DNA from: Pyrococcus sp. ST04
Lineage (GTDB): Archaea; Methanobacteriota_B; Thermococci; Thermococcales; Thermococcaceae
Length of the DNA: 64,000 nt
Assembly: GCF_000263735.1 (NCBI RefSeq)
Contig: NC_017946.1
Span: forward strand, 1,653,348-1,717,347
Direction of reading: 5' to 3'
Shown piece by piece: positions 57,795-64,000 of the stretch. The stretch's first letter is position 1. Every line of letters begins with the position of its first letter. The notes beneath the pieces are model-generated. The model saw nothing but the letters and a program-made list of their open reading frames with translations. It did no database searches and was not told the origin of the DNA. The position numbers and the translations under genes were made by a program.

Positions 57795-58002
57795 GGATAT
57801 ATTCTTTTGGCTAGCTTTAGTTTTTGTTTTTATTTCGGGATATTTTGGATATAAAAAGAGAAAAGTTGAGGCAACAATAACTGCTGGAATCGCCGGAGGA
57901 TCGGCGTTAGCATTTGGACTATATGAAAAAATTCCCTGGATTATAGCGTTTGTATTTGGGCTGATAGCAACAATGGCATTTGAATGGTATAGAAAACGCT
58001 AG
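57787..58002 (+). CDS. Small membrane protein, 71 residues
   Basis: Two to three hydrophobic helices ([17 protein letters not shown], then [16 protein letters not shown] and [14 protein letters not shown]) with a basic C-terminus WYRKR. GTG 57787 overlaps the pantoate kinase stop. Unknown function. It ends convergently with trm1, overlapping by 4 bases. Confidence 0.6.
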   Translation: MNRDIFFWLALVFVFISGYFGYKKRKVEATITAGIAGGSALAFGLYEKIPWIIAFVFGLIATMAFEWYRKR

Positions 58003-59138
58003 ATCTTTTTCATAACTTCTACAAATACCTCATAGGGAGCATCTGTTTTTATACCCGTTGGAGAAAAGTGGGTTCTACTTGCTCTATAACCCATCTGCCA
58101 GAGGGCCTTTATTATCTCCCCCAACTTCTTGGTTTCAGTTTTTATCCTCTTTCCAATGGCATGGGTATCGTAAAATAGGGGGATGTCAAGTTCTTCATGG
58201 AGCATGTGAAGTAACTTCAAGGCTGCCCTGGACTTAGCCAACGGAAAGCCCTCCCTTACTAACTCAAACATCTGAGCTACGATTTCCTCGTTCTTAAGAG
58301 GACCAAGCCAAACTGGACCATAAGCGTTTGGCTTAGTTGGCAGAAAACCCCTCTCTATTTCAAACTTTCCTGTTTTTTCGTCGAAGTATATGTAGCCGAG
58401 ATTTTCCAAGCTTTCATCTCCTTTCTTCGCCCCATCTCTAAGCCTGACAAAAGCTCTGAAGTAGTGGTCTTTATAGTATGCGAGAAGAACTTCAATACCT
58501 AGGTCATACTTTGCGGCATATCTTGCTATAACGCCAACCAGTATTCTCGTCCCGACTTCATGGCAGAGCTCACCCCTGAGTGGAACCGCCAGGTACTTTC
58601 TGAGACATGCCTTAGGATGAGCTCCACAGAGGGGAGCGCCATCCGTCGCTGTCACTCCCAGAATGCCCTTCCTCTTAACGCTTCTCAGAGCCGTATCCAA
58701 GAACTCCATTGGGGAACCGAATGGATCCAAGTCTATGAAATGGAAGTACCTGTGCTTTTCAGCCATAAGCCTGTTGGCGTCATCATGGTTTATCACTATC
58801 TTTTTTTCGTTTTCGAGGATAGCCCTACCATTCTCTTCCAACAGTCTTCCAGAAAAGTTTAGGAGAACGTTCTTTTTCATTAAGTTATATGCCTCCTCAC
58901 TTATATCATTAAGCCAGATTTCCTCGGCCGGCGTTTCCAGTGCAAATCTTATTCCTCTAACTCCAGTCGCCGAAAGGGCATCAAGCACGATTTTCGGCTT
59001 TAAAACGTTTAAAAGCAATACCACTATATCTCTATTTAGGGCCATCCTTGGATTATAAAATACTGGAGAGTCATATATGCTTTCAGCTTTTGGGACAAGA
59101 ATCCTTGCCTTTCCTTCAACAACTTCAAAAAGCTCCAT
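57999..59138 (-). CDS. trm1: tRNA (guanine-26-N2)-dimethyltransferase Trm1
   Basis: Methylates G26 of tRNAs using SAM. The 379 residues include [38 protein letters not shown] (SAM motif), [19 protein letters not shown] (catalytic DPFG) and [17 protein letters not shown]. The C-terminal domain is full length. The gene runs opposite to the pantoate kinase operon. It follows eL33 by 24 bases. Confidence 0.95.
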   Translation of the reverse strand: MELFEVVEGKARILVPKAESIYDSPVFYNPRMALNRDIVVLLLNVLKPKIVLDALSATGVRGIRFALETPAEEIWLNDISEEAYNLMKKNVLLNFSGRLLEENGRAILENEKKIVINHDDANRLMAEKHRYFHFIDLDPFGSPMEFLDTALRSVKRKGILGVTATDGAPLCGAHPKACLRKYLAVPLRGELCHEVGTRILVGVIARYAAKYDLGIEVLLAYYKDHYFRAFVRLRDGAKKGDESLENLGYIYFDEKTGKFEIERGFLPTKPNAYGPVWLGPLKNEEIVAQMFELVREGFPLAKSRAALKLLHMLHEELDIPLFYDTHAIGKRIKTETKKLGEIIKALWQMGYRASRTHFSPTGIKTDAPYEVFVEVMKKI

Positions 59139-59162
59139 CTTCTCACCAAAAATAGATTAAGT

Positions 59163-59426
59163 TTAAAGAATCTCAACATAATCTCCGAGAGCCTGGCCTG
59201 GAAGGCCTTTTTCGAATCTCGCCCTTACGGCTCCCCTAGTTCCGTGAACTCTAACTATCTTCCCCTTGAGTACCTTTCCGCTTGGACTCTTCCATATCAC
59301 GAGCCTTCCGATTAGTTGAGAAGCTTCTTCTCTGCTGTTAATGTTGAGGGGCTTAATTATCATTACATTAGTGTGCTGGTTCTCTTTGCTTCTTCTATAG
59401 CTTAAAACAACTCCCTTTATTCTCAT
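59163..59426 (-). CDS. rpl35ae: Ribosomal protein eL33 (L35Ae)
   Basis: 87-residue large-subunit protein of archaea and eukaryotes. It reads [20 protein letters not shown] and ends with [20 protein letters not shown], both family hallmarks. It is upstream of trm1 in one transcription unit. Confidence 0.92.
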   Translation of the reverse strand: MRIKGVVLSYRRSKENQHTNVMIIKPLNINSREEASQLIGRLVIWKSPSGKVLKGKIVRVHGTRGAVRARFEKGLPGQALGDYVEIL

Positions 59427-59562
59427 CCCTACTCACCGGCCATACATATTGTTGAGGAGTTTTAAATCTTATTCTTACTTAAACGAAAGACTGTGACCAC
59501 CTTTTAGATTAACGCTATACGTGAAGCTTTCCTCAATTTTAAAATCAGGGAAGAGCTTAAAA

Positions 59563-59579
59563 TCTCACCGGGAGTGAGT
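59563..59579. promoter_or_regulatory. Candidate TrmBL1/Tgr operator upstream of GAPDH
   Basis: TCTCAC-CGGGA-GTGAGT is a near-palindrome close to the Thermococcales glycolytic motif TATCAC-N5-GTGATA. It lies just upstream of the AT-rich TATA candidate GTAAATAAC (59578-59586), which would start transcription about 20 bases before the ATG at 59628. Operators upstream of the promoter are activating sites for gluconeogenic genes in this regulon, as GAPDH would require. Motif similarity only. Confidence 0.45.
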
Positions 59580-59627
59580 AAATAACACTTAAGAAGACGT
59601 GAAAAGAGGAAAAATCGGGTGAGAAAA

Positions 59628-60632
59628 ATGAAAGTCAAGGTGGGGGTTAATGGTTACGGAACCATAGGGAAAAGGGTTGCCTATGCCGTTATGAAACAGG
59701 ACGATATGGAGCTTATAGGGGTCACAAAAACAAAGCCAGACTTTGAAGCTTATAGAGCTAAAGAACTAGGAATTCCAGTCTATGCAGCTAGTGAGGAATT
59801 CCTTCCACGCTTCGAGAAGGCTGGGTTCGAAGTAGAGGGGACACTAAACGACCTCCTTGAAAAAGTTGACGTCATAGTTGATGCAACTCCAGGAGGTATG
59901 GGAGCGAAGAACAAACCACTATACGAAAAAGCCGGTGTTAAGGCTGTTTTTCAAGGAGGAGAGAAGGCTGATGTGGCAGAAGTATCCTTCGTTGCCCAAG
60001 CCAACTATGAAAAGGCTTTGGGAAAGGACTACGTTAGGGTAGTTTCATGCAATACTACTGGACTTGTGAGAACTCTGAGTGCAATCCAAGAATACATAGA
60101 CTACGTATACGCTGTTATGATCAGGAGGGCTGCAGATCCAAACGATATAAAGAGAGGCCCAATAAATGCTATAAAGCCCTCGGTAACAGTTCCTTCCCAC
60201 CACGGACCAGACGTTCAAACTGTTATTCCAATAAACATAGAAACATCTGCATTCGTTGTTCCAACAACTATAATGCATGTGCACTCTATAATGGTTGAAC
60301 TCAAGAAGCCAATAGAGGCTAAAGACGTTATCAACATTTTCGAAAGCACAACTAGAGTTCTCCTCTTTGAAAAGGAGAAAGGCTTCGAGAGCACGGCTCA
60401 GCTTATAGAGTTTGCAAGGGATCTCCACAGGGAATGGAACAACCTGTATGAGATAGCCGTATGGAAAGAAAGCGTAAGCGTTAGGAATGGAAGGTTATTC
60501 TACATTCAGGCAGTTCATCAGGAGAGCGATGTTATTCCCGAGAACATAGATGCTATAAGGGCAATGTTCGAGCTCGCGGATAAGTGGGAAAGCATCAGAA
60601 AGACCAACAAGAGTCTTGGAATTCTCAAGTGA
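59628..60632 (+). CDS. gap: Glyceraldehyde-3-phosphate dehydrogenase, archaeal type
   Basis: Gluconeogenic archaeal GAPDH of 334 residues. The NAD(P) motif is [17 protein letters not shown] at the start. The catalytic cysteine is near residue 141 ([12 protein letters not shown]) and the histidine motif is [18 protein letters not shown] 59628 with GGGTGAG upstream is preferred over GTG 59619. In Pyrococcus, glycolysis uses ferredoxin-dependent GAPOR, so this enzyme works toward sugars. A family 4 encapsulin-like gene follows directly. Confidence 0.95.
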   Translation: MKVKVGVNGYGTIGKRVAYAVMKQDDMELIGVTKTKPDFEAYRAKELGIPVYAASEEFLPRFEKAGFEVEGTLNDLLEKVDVIVDATPGGMGAKNKPLYEKAGVKAVFQGGEKADVAEVSFVAQANYEKALGKDYVRVVSCNTTGLVRTLSAIQEYIDYVYAVMIRRAADPNDIKRGPINAIKPSVTVPSHHGPDVQTVIPINIETSAFVVPTTIMHVHSIMVELKKPIEAKDVINIFESTTRVLLFEKEKGFESTAQLIEFARDLHREWNNLYEIAVWKESVSVRNGRLFYIQAVHQESDVIPENIDAIRAMFELADKWESIRKTNKSLGILK

Positions 60633-60669
60633 TACCTCCTCTGGGATACATATTTTTTGTATTTTTCAT

Positions 60670-60680
60670 AAATTATTTTA
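60670..60680 (+). promoter_or_regulatory. TATA box before the encapsulin-like gene
   Basis: AAATTATTTTA lies in the 85-base gap after gap, behind a T-rich stretch (60651-60666) that could end the gap transcript. The predicted start near 60701 gives a leader of about 17 bases before ATG 60718. The encapsulin-like gene may therefore be transcribed both alone and by read-through. Confidence 0.45.
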
Positions 60681-60717
60681 AGGTCTCAATGATAATCTAT
60701 TTTTGCGAGTGAGGGAG

Positions 60718-61041
60718 ATGGGGAACTTACCAAAAGGTCTCAGCAACCAGCTTATAGATCTCATTACCGCAGCAATAAACGAACTTAAAGAAGATGGACT
60801 CGAGCCAGACATAATGCTAGTCGGACCGGAGTTTAAGAATTATATAACGCCGGATATACTGGCAATAATAAACCTCAAAATATACGAGATCAAAGAACTT
60901 GGGGCAGATGCTGTTATTGCAGACTCCAAATATCTTGGGCAACTTAAGAAAGCTTCGAAGAGAATTTCAATAGAGCCGCTTCTTCAAGAGGAAGAATGGG
61001 AAGAAATAATAAAGCAACTTCCAGAGATCACTGAAGAGTGA
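60718..61041 (+). CDS. Family 4 encapsulin-like protein (HK97 A-domain only)
   Basis: The 107-residue protein has the signature of the truncated HK97-type A-domain proteins called family 4 encapsulins: [18 protein letters not shown], then [20 protein letters not shown] and [18 protein letters not shown] recall the P. furiosus homologue PF0899 with a solved structure (2PK8) showing the same pattern (LEELGGDAVVIDSKVLG). The genes are described in two-gene pairs with metabolic enzymes, including GAPDH, which is exactly the upstream neighbour here. ATG 60718 is used; TTG 60703 and GTG 60709 are in frame. Whether it forms a shell or a smaller ring is unknown. Confidence 0.8.
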   Translation: MGNLPKGLSNQLIDLITAAINELKEDGLEPDIMLVGPEFKNYITPDILAIINLKIYEIKELGADAVIADSKYLGQLKKASKRISIEPLLQEEEWEEIIKQLPEITEE

Positions 61042-61627
61042 GGATATTTTCAAGCCTCCTTCTTAAGATATATCCAAGTCCTCCTCCTATTATTATCCCT
61101 GAAACTGCTTGCACAGTATCGTTGTATAATTCTCCAAGGGCTCCAGCAGGTCCATACAGTAGATATGCAACGCTAACGTAGCCAACAACCATAACGAGTC
61201 CTCCGAGTGTAGTTGCAAGCAATACTCTGGCATAGCTCGCATTGTCCTTCGTAATGTATCCGACGACGATTCCTTCAGTACCCTTGATTATCAGTGTAAA
61301 CAAGGCCCAAGAAGGATACCCTATAAGATCAGCCATTGCTGACCCTACTCCGCCTGCGAATCCTCCAACTAGTGGGCCGAAGAGAACTGCTGTCAGCATT
61401 ATCATTATGTCGCCAAAGTTTAGATAGCCCTGCGAAGCAGGGATTGGTATTCTGATTATCATCGTTGTTACAGTAACCAAAGCCGCCATTATAGCCGATA
61501 CTGCAAGAGTTTTTACAACTCTGAACTTCTCCCTATTTACGAATATGTAGCCAAAATAAACTATAGCCACCATCACCACTATCGCCTTAAAGTACGGAAC
61601 ATAAGCCTCAAGCGTGGCCTCATCCAT
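61028..61627 (-). CDS. ECF transporter S component (substrate-binding membrane protein)
   Basis: Membrane protein of 199 residues with about six helices. The blocks [37 protein letters not shown] and [19 protein letters not shown] are typical of ECF S components that bind vitamins or nucleobase-like substrates. ATG 61627 has AGGTGAG upstream. No ATPase or T subunit is adjacent, so it likely shares modules encoded elsewhere. Its 3' end overlaps the encapsulin-like gene by 14 bases, convergently. Confidence 0.8.
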   Translation of the reverse strand: MDEATLEAYVPYFKAIVVMVAIVYFGYIFVNREKFRVVKTLAVSAIMAALVTVTTMIIRIPIPASQGYLNFGDIMIMLTAVLFGPLVGGFAGGVGSAMADLIGYPSWALFTLIIKGTEGIVVGYITKDNASYARVLLATTLGGLVMVVGYVSVAYLLYGPAGALGELYNDTVQAVSGIIIGGGLGYILRRRLENILTLQ

Positions 61628-61694
61628 CGGGCTCACCTAATGAACTAAAGCCTTGAGCATAAATATAAAGGTTAAGCTTGATAAGGTGACCGAG

Positions 61695-62621
61695 ATGAAA
61701 GAGGAAGAGATAATATTGCTATTCAAATCAGAATTCTCTAAAGTTGGAAACATCCTTGGAGATGATGCTGGTTATACAAGAATTGGGGATAAGTGGCTTA
61801 TCATAACGGCAGACATGCTCGTTTGGAGAACAGACATTCCAGACTTCATGACTCCAAGAGAGGCCGGGAAAAAAGTTGTAACTATGAACATGAGCGACAT
61901 TGCCGCGATGGGGGCTAGGCCAATAGGATTCTTTTTTTCCCTAGGAATCCCTAAGGACACCGATGATAAAACCCTCAGAGGTATAGCAAGAGGAATAAGA
62001 GAAGGTGTGGAGGAGTATGGAGTAGAAATACTTAGTGGGGACACTAATGACTCTCTCGAGATTATAATAGATGGAGGTGCCATAGGTATCGGGGAGAGGT
62101 TATTACTAAGGAGCGGAGCAAAGCCAGGAGATCTTGTCTGCGTTACCGGAGATTTAGGAAGACCCCTTCTTGCCCTAGCACTTTGGCTTAAAGGGGAGAA
62201 AATCCCAAAGGAAGTCGCCGAGAAAGTTAAGAATCCAAAGGCTAGGGTGAAGGAAGGCCTCAAACTCGCAAAGTATGCTACATCAGCTATTGACATAAGC
62301 GATGGCCTATCAAAAGAATTATGGGAGATATCAAGAAAAAGTAACGTAAAGATCATAATAGATCCCGCTAACCTCCCCATTCATCCAAGGGTTCTTGAAA
62401 TCGCTAAAGATCCCGTAAGAATGGCACTTGCAAGTGGTGAAGAGTTCGAGCTTGTGTTCACAGTACCAAAAGACGAAGTTGAAAGCATAGATCTGGACTT
62501 CACTATAATAGGGGAAGTAAAGGAGGGGCAAGGGGTTTATATAAAGGAGAAAGGCAAGATTAAAGAGCTCCCAATTCTTGGGTGGGAGCATTTCACACAT
62601 CATTCGGAACTCTATATTTAG
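61695..62621 (+). CDS. thiL: Thiamine-monophosphate kinase ThiL
   Basis: Phosphorylates thiamine monophosphate to the diphosphate. The 308 residues have the metal-binding GDDAGYTRIGDKWLIITADM, MNMSDIAAMGARPIGFFFSL, LSGDTNDSLEI and AIDISDGLSKELWEI motifs of the PurM/ThiL fold. ATG 61695 (GGTGACC upstream) is preferred to the longer frame; a TATA box TAAATATAAA lies at 61660-61669. The divergent ECF S component could be related by thiamine use, but that is speculative. Confidence 0.93.
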   Translation: MKEEEIILLFKSEFSKVGNILGDDAGYTRIGDKWLIITADMLVWRTDIPDFMTPREAGKKVVTMNMSDIAAMGARPIGFFFSLGIPKDTDDKTLRGIARGIREGVEEYGVEILSGDTNDSLEIIIDGGAIGIGERLLLRSGAKPGDLVCVTGDLGRPLLALALWLKGEKIPKEVAEKVKNPKARVKEGLKLAKYATSAIDISDGLSKELWEISRKSNVKIIIDPANLPIHPRVLEIAKDPVRMALASGEEFELVFTVPKDEVESIDLDFTIIGEVKEGQGVYIKEKGKIKELPILGWEHFTHHSELYI

Positions 62622-62633
62622 GAGAGGGTTAAG

Positions 62634-63152
62634 ATGCTCACAATAAGAGAGTTTACAGTAAAAGCGAAAAAGATATACATAGGGACAATATGGGATAAAA
62701 GGATACTCGGAATAGCGTTCTCCCTTGATGGTCGAAAATTCTTAGAGGACAGGATTCAAAATCTAGCGGAATTCTTGAGAAAGAGGGGTGTGAGAGTAAA
62801 GTTAAACACGAAAGACTCAGAATATCCAGAGTTAGTATACCAAACACTCGTAGGTAGAATTGAAAACCACGAAATGCTAGATAAACTCTCATTTTTGGGA
62901 GTGACACCCTTTGAGAGAAGGGTTTACGAGTGGCTTGTGAAAAACGTTAAAAGGGGACAGGTTGTAACGTATGGCGAGCTTGCTAAAGCTCTTGAGACCT
63001 CCCCAAGGGCCATAGGAAACGCAATGAAAAGAAACCCATACCCAATTGTAGTTCCCTGCCATAGAGTCATAAGTAGGAAGAACCCTTTCATGTATACCCC
63101 AAAGCCAGAATACAAAAAGTTCCTGCTGGAGGTGGAAGGATGGATAAATTAA
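62634..63152 (+). CDS. ogt: Methylated-DNA-protein cysteine methyltransferase (OGT/AGT)
   Basis: Repairs O6-alkylguanine by suicidal transfer to a cysteine. The 172-residue protein has the HTH region VTYGELAKALETSPRAIGNA and the active-site PCHRVI with C142. The N-terminal domain is as long as in other archaeal AGTs. It follows thiL by 12 bases and overlaps the next gene by 13. Confidence 0.94.
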   Translation: MLTIREFTVKAKKIYIGTIWDKRILGIAFSLDGRKFLEDRIQNLAEFLRKRGVRVKLNTKDSEYPELVYQTLVGRIENHEMLDKLSFLGVTPFERRVYEWLVKNVKRGQVVTYGELAKALETSPRAIGNAMKRNPYPIVVPCHRVISRKNPFMYTPKPEYKKFLLEVEGWIN

Positions 63153-64000
63153 AACTTTACATTGCACTATTTATTGCGATTATCTTGGGAATAGCGGGAT
63201 TTATAGTATGGAAGTGGGGATTCTGGATGCTGATAAGAATAATCCTCAGTCTAGGATTTCTAGGATTGACACTGATGCTAGGATTCTTTTTGGCATTGAC
63301 GATATATGCTGAAAGCTGGAAGTACGCCTTAATGCTGCTACCCTTCACCGCAATATCTGCCTACGGAACATACCTTTCATTCACATGGCAGAAGCTCAAG
63401 ATAGTCGGAGGAATTATAGCATTCTTCATAATAGCCGTTGCATTTGGAATATGGTACATCAGCGAGCCTGATTTAAGCTTAGCCGACAGATTTAGATCCG
63501 CAGAGAAACTTGAAAAGATGGGAAGGTATAAGCAGGCGGCTAGAAAATACGAAAAGGCAGGAAATTACAAAAAGGCAGCAGAAATGTATCTAAAACTTGG
63601 ATGGATGGAGAGCGCGGCTTGGGCCTATGAAAAAGCTGGAGAATATGCAAAGGCTGCAGAGCTCTATGAGCAACTCTACGAGAAGGAGAAGGACACTTAC
63701 TATCTCAAAGAAGCCCATGAGTACTGGAAGAAGGCCGGAAACATGGAGAGAGCTGCCAGGGCATTAGAAAGATATGCAGAGGAAGAACCTTGGTTCTGGG
63801 AGGATGTGGCAAAGTTATACGAGGAACTCGGCAATGAAGAAAAGGCAAGAGAGGCATGGGAGAAGGCCCTAGAATACTACATGAAAGAGGCACAAGAAGA
63901 AGGAGTCTTCTGGGAAGATGTTGGAAATATAGCTAGAAAACTTGGAAAAGAAGATCTAGCAAGGGAAGCTTATCAAAAGTTCCTAGAATACTGCCTTAAG
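63140..64000 (+). CDS. Membrane protein with TPR-like repeats, C-terminus cut by window edge
   Basis: The frame opens at ATG 63140 behind a strong GGAGGTGG and stays open to the window end, at least 287 codons. Residues about 5-110 contain four hydrophobic helices. From about 120 onward come TPR-like repeats with the unit KAGxYxKAAxxYxK (KAGNYKKAAEMYLKLG, KAGEYAKAAELYEQLY, KKAGNMERAARALERYA and others). It may tether a protein-interaction scaffold to the membrane. Function unknown. Confidence 0.75.
   Translation, partial: MDKLKLYIALFIAIILGIAGFIVWKWGFWMLIRIILSLGFLGLTLMLGFFLALTIYAESWKYALMLLPFTAISAYGTYLSFTWQKLKIVGGIIAFFIIAVAFGIWYISEPDLSLADRFRSAEKLEKMGRYKQAARKYEKAGNYKKAAEMYLKLGWMESAAWAYEKAGEYAKAAELYEQLYEKEKDTYYLKEAHEYWKKAGNMERAARALERYAEEEPWFWEDVAKLYEELGNEEKAREAWEKALEYYMKEAQEEGVFWEDVGNIARKLGKEDLAREAYQKFLEYCLK

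Overview
The window is about 64 kb from a hyperthermophilic archaeon of the order Thermococcales, almost certainly a Pyrococcus. The evidence is the archaeal ribosomal-protein order, a 67-residue archaeal histone starting [15 protein letters not shown]-forming acetyl-CoA synthetase subunits, an archaeal-type GAPDH, and a CRISPR repeat beginning GTTCCAATAAGACTA. From memory, the gene order resembles the PF1800-PF1880 stretch of P. furiosus, but the protein sequences are not identical to what I recall, so I do not name a species. Promoters are archaeal (BRE/TATA), Shine-Dalgarno motifs of the GGTGA type are common, and several transcripts look leaderless.

Layout. 1-9.7 kb: the ribosomal superoperon on the minus strand. 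It starts with a SPOUT RNA methyltransferase and runs uL3-uL4-uL23-uL2-uS19-uL22-uS3-uL29-eIF1-RNase P p29-uS17-uL14-uL24-eS4-uL5-uS14-uS8-uL6-eL32 (cut by the window edge). 9.8-13.4 kb: a four-CBS protein, SepF, an HD phosphohydrolase, an unknown gene and the histone. 13.4-18.5 kb: MptA, a first archaemetzincin, a membrane/ThiI-like cluster and the acetyl-CoA synthetase (ADP-forming) alpha/beta pair. 18.6-24.9 kb: CTP synthase, ScpA and SMC. 24.9-36.1 kb: LrgAB, a CPBP protease, TIP49, HMG-CoA reductase, a MinD ATPase, a MATE exporter, a transcription regulator, a GltD-like flavoprotein, an atypical SDR and MoaC.

36.1-41.3 kb is an accessory zone. It holds a CRISPR array with its leader and no cas genes, TiaS, a decayed tnpB, a fragment of EPSP synthase, and a secreted caspase-like (clan CD) protein with a membrane-anchored neighbour. 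41.4-50.3 kb returns to core genes: TrkH, an orphan ECF-type ATPase, a frameshifted cysteine-synthase-like gene, a CYTH protein, AmzA, an M42 aminopeptidase, DUF655, RsmA, DUF835 and MAT. 50.4-55.1 kb is a second accessory island. It contains an archaeal ATPase with a nuclease-like C-terminus, two overlapping unknown genes and a large secreted unknown protein, with IS605-type hairpin ends at 50.5 and 53.3 kb. 55.2-64 kb: a Toprim coiled-coil protein, XerA, pantoate kinase, Trm1, eL33, GAPDH next to a family 4 encapsulin-like gene, an ECF S component, ThiL, OGT and a truncated TPR membrane protein.

Functionally the window is rich in translation and chromosome-maintenance genes (histone, SMC, ScpA, SepF, MinD, XerA). 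The most interesting candidates are the GAPDH/family 4 encapsulin pair, the secreted caspase-like locus at 39.5-41.3 kb, and the foreign-looking island at 50.6-55.1 kb.
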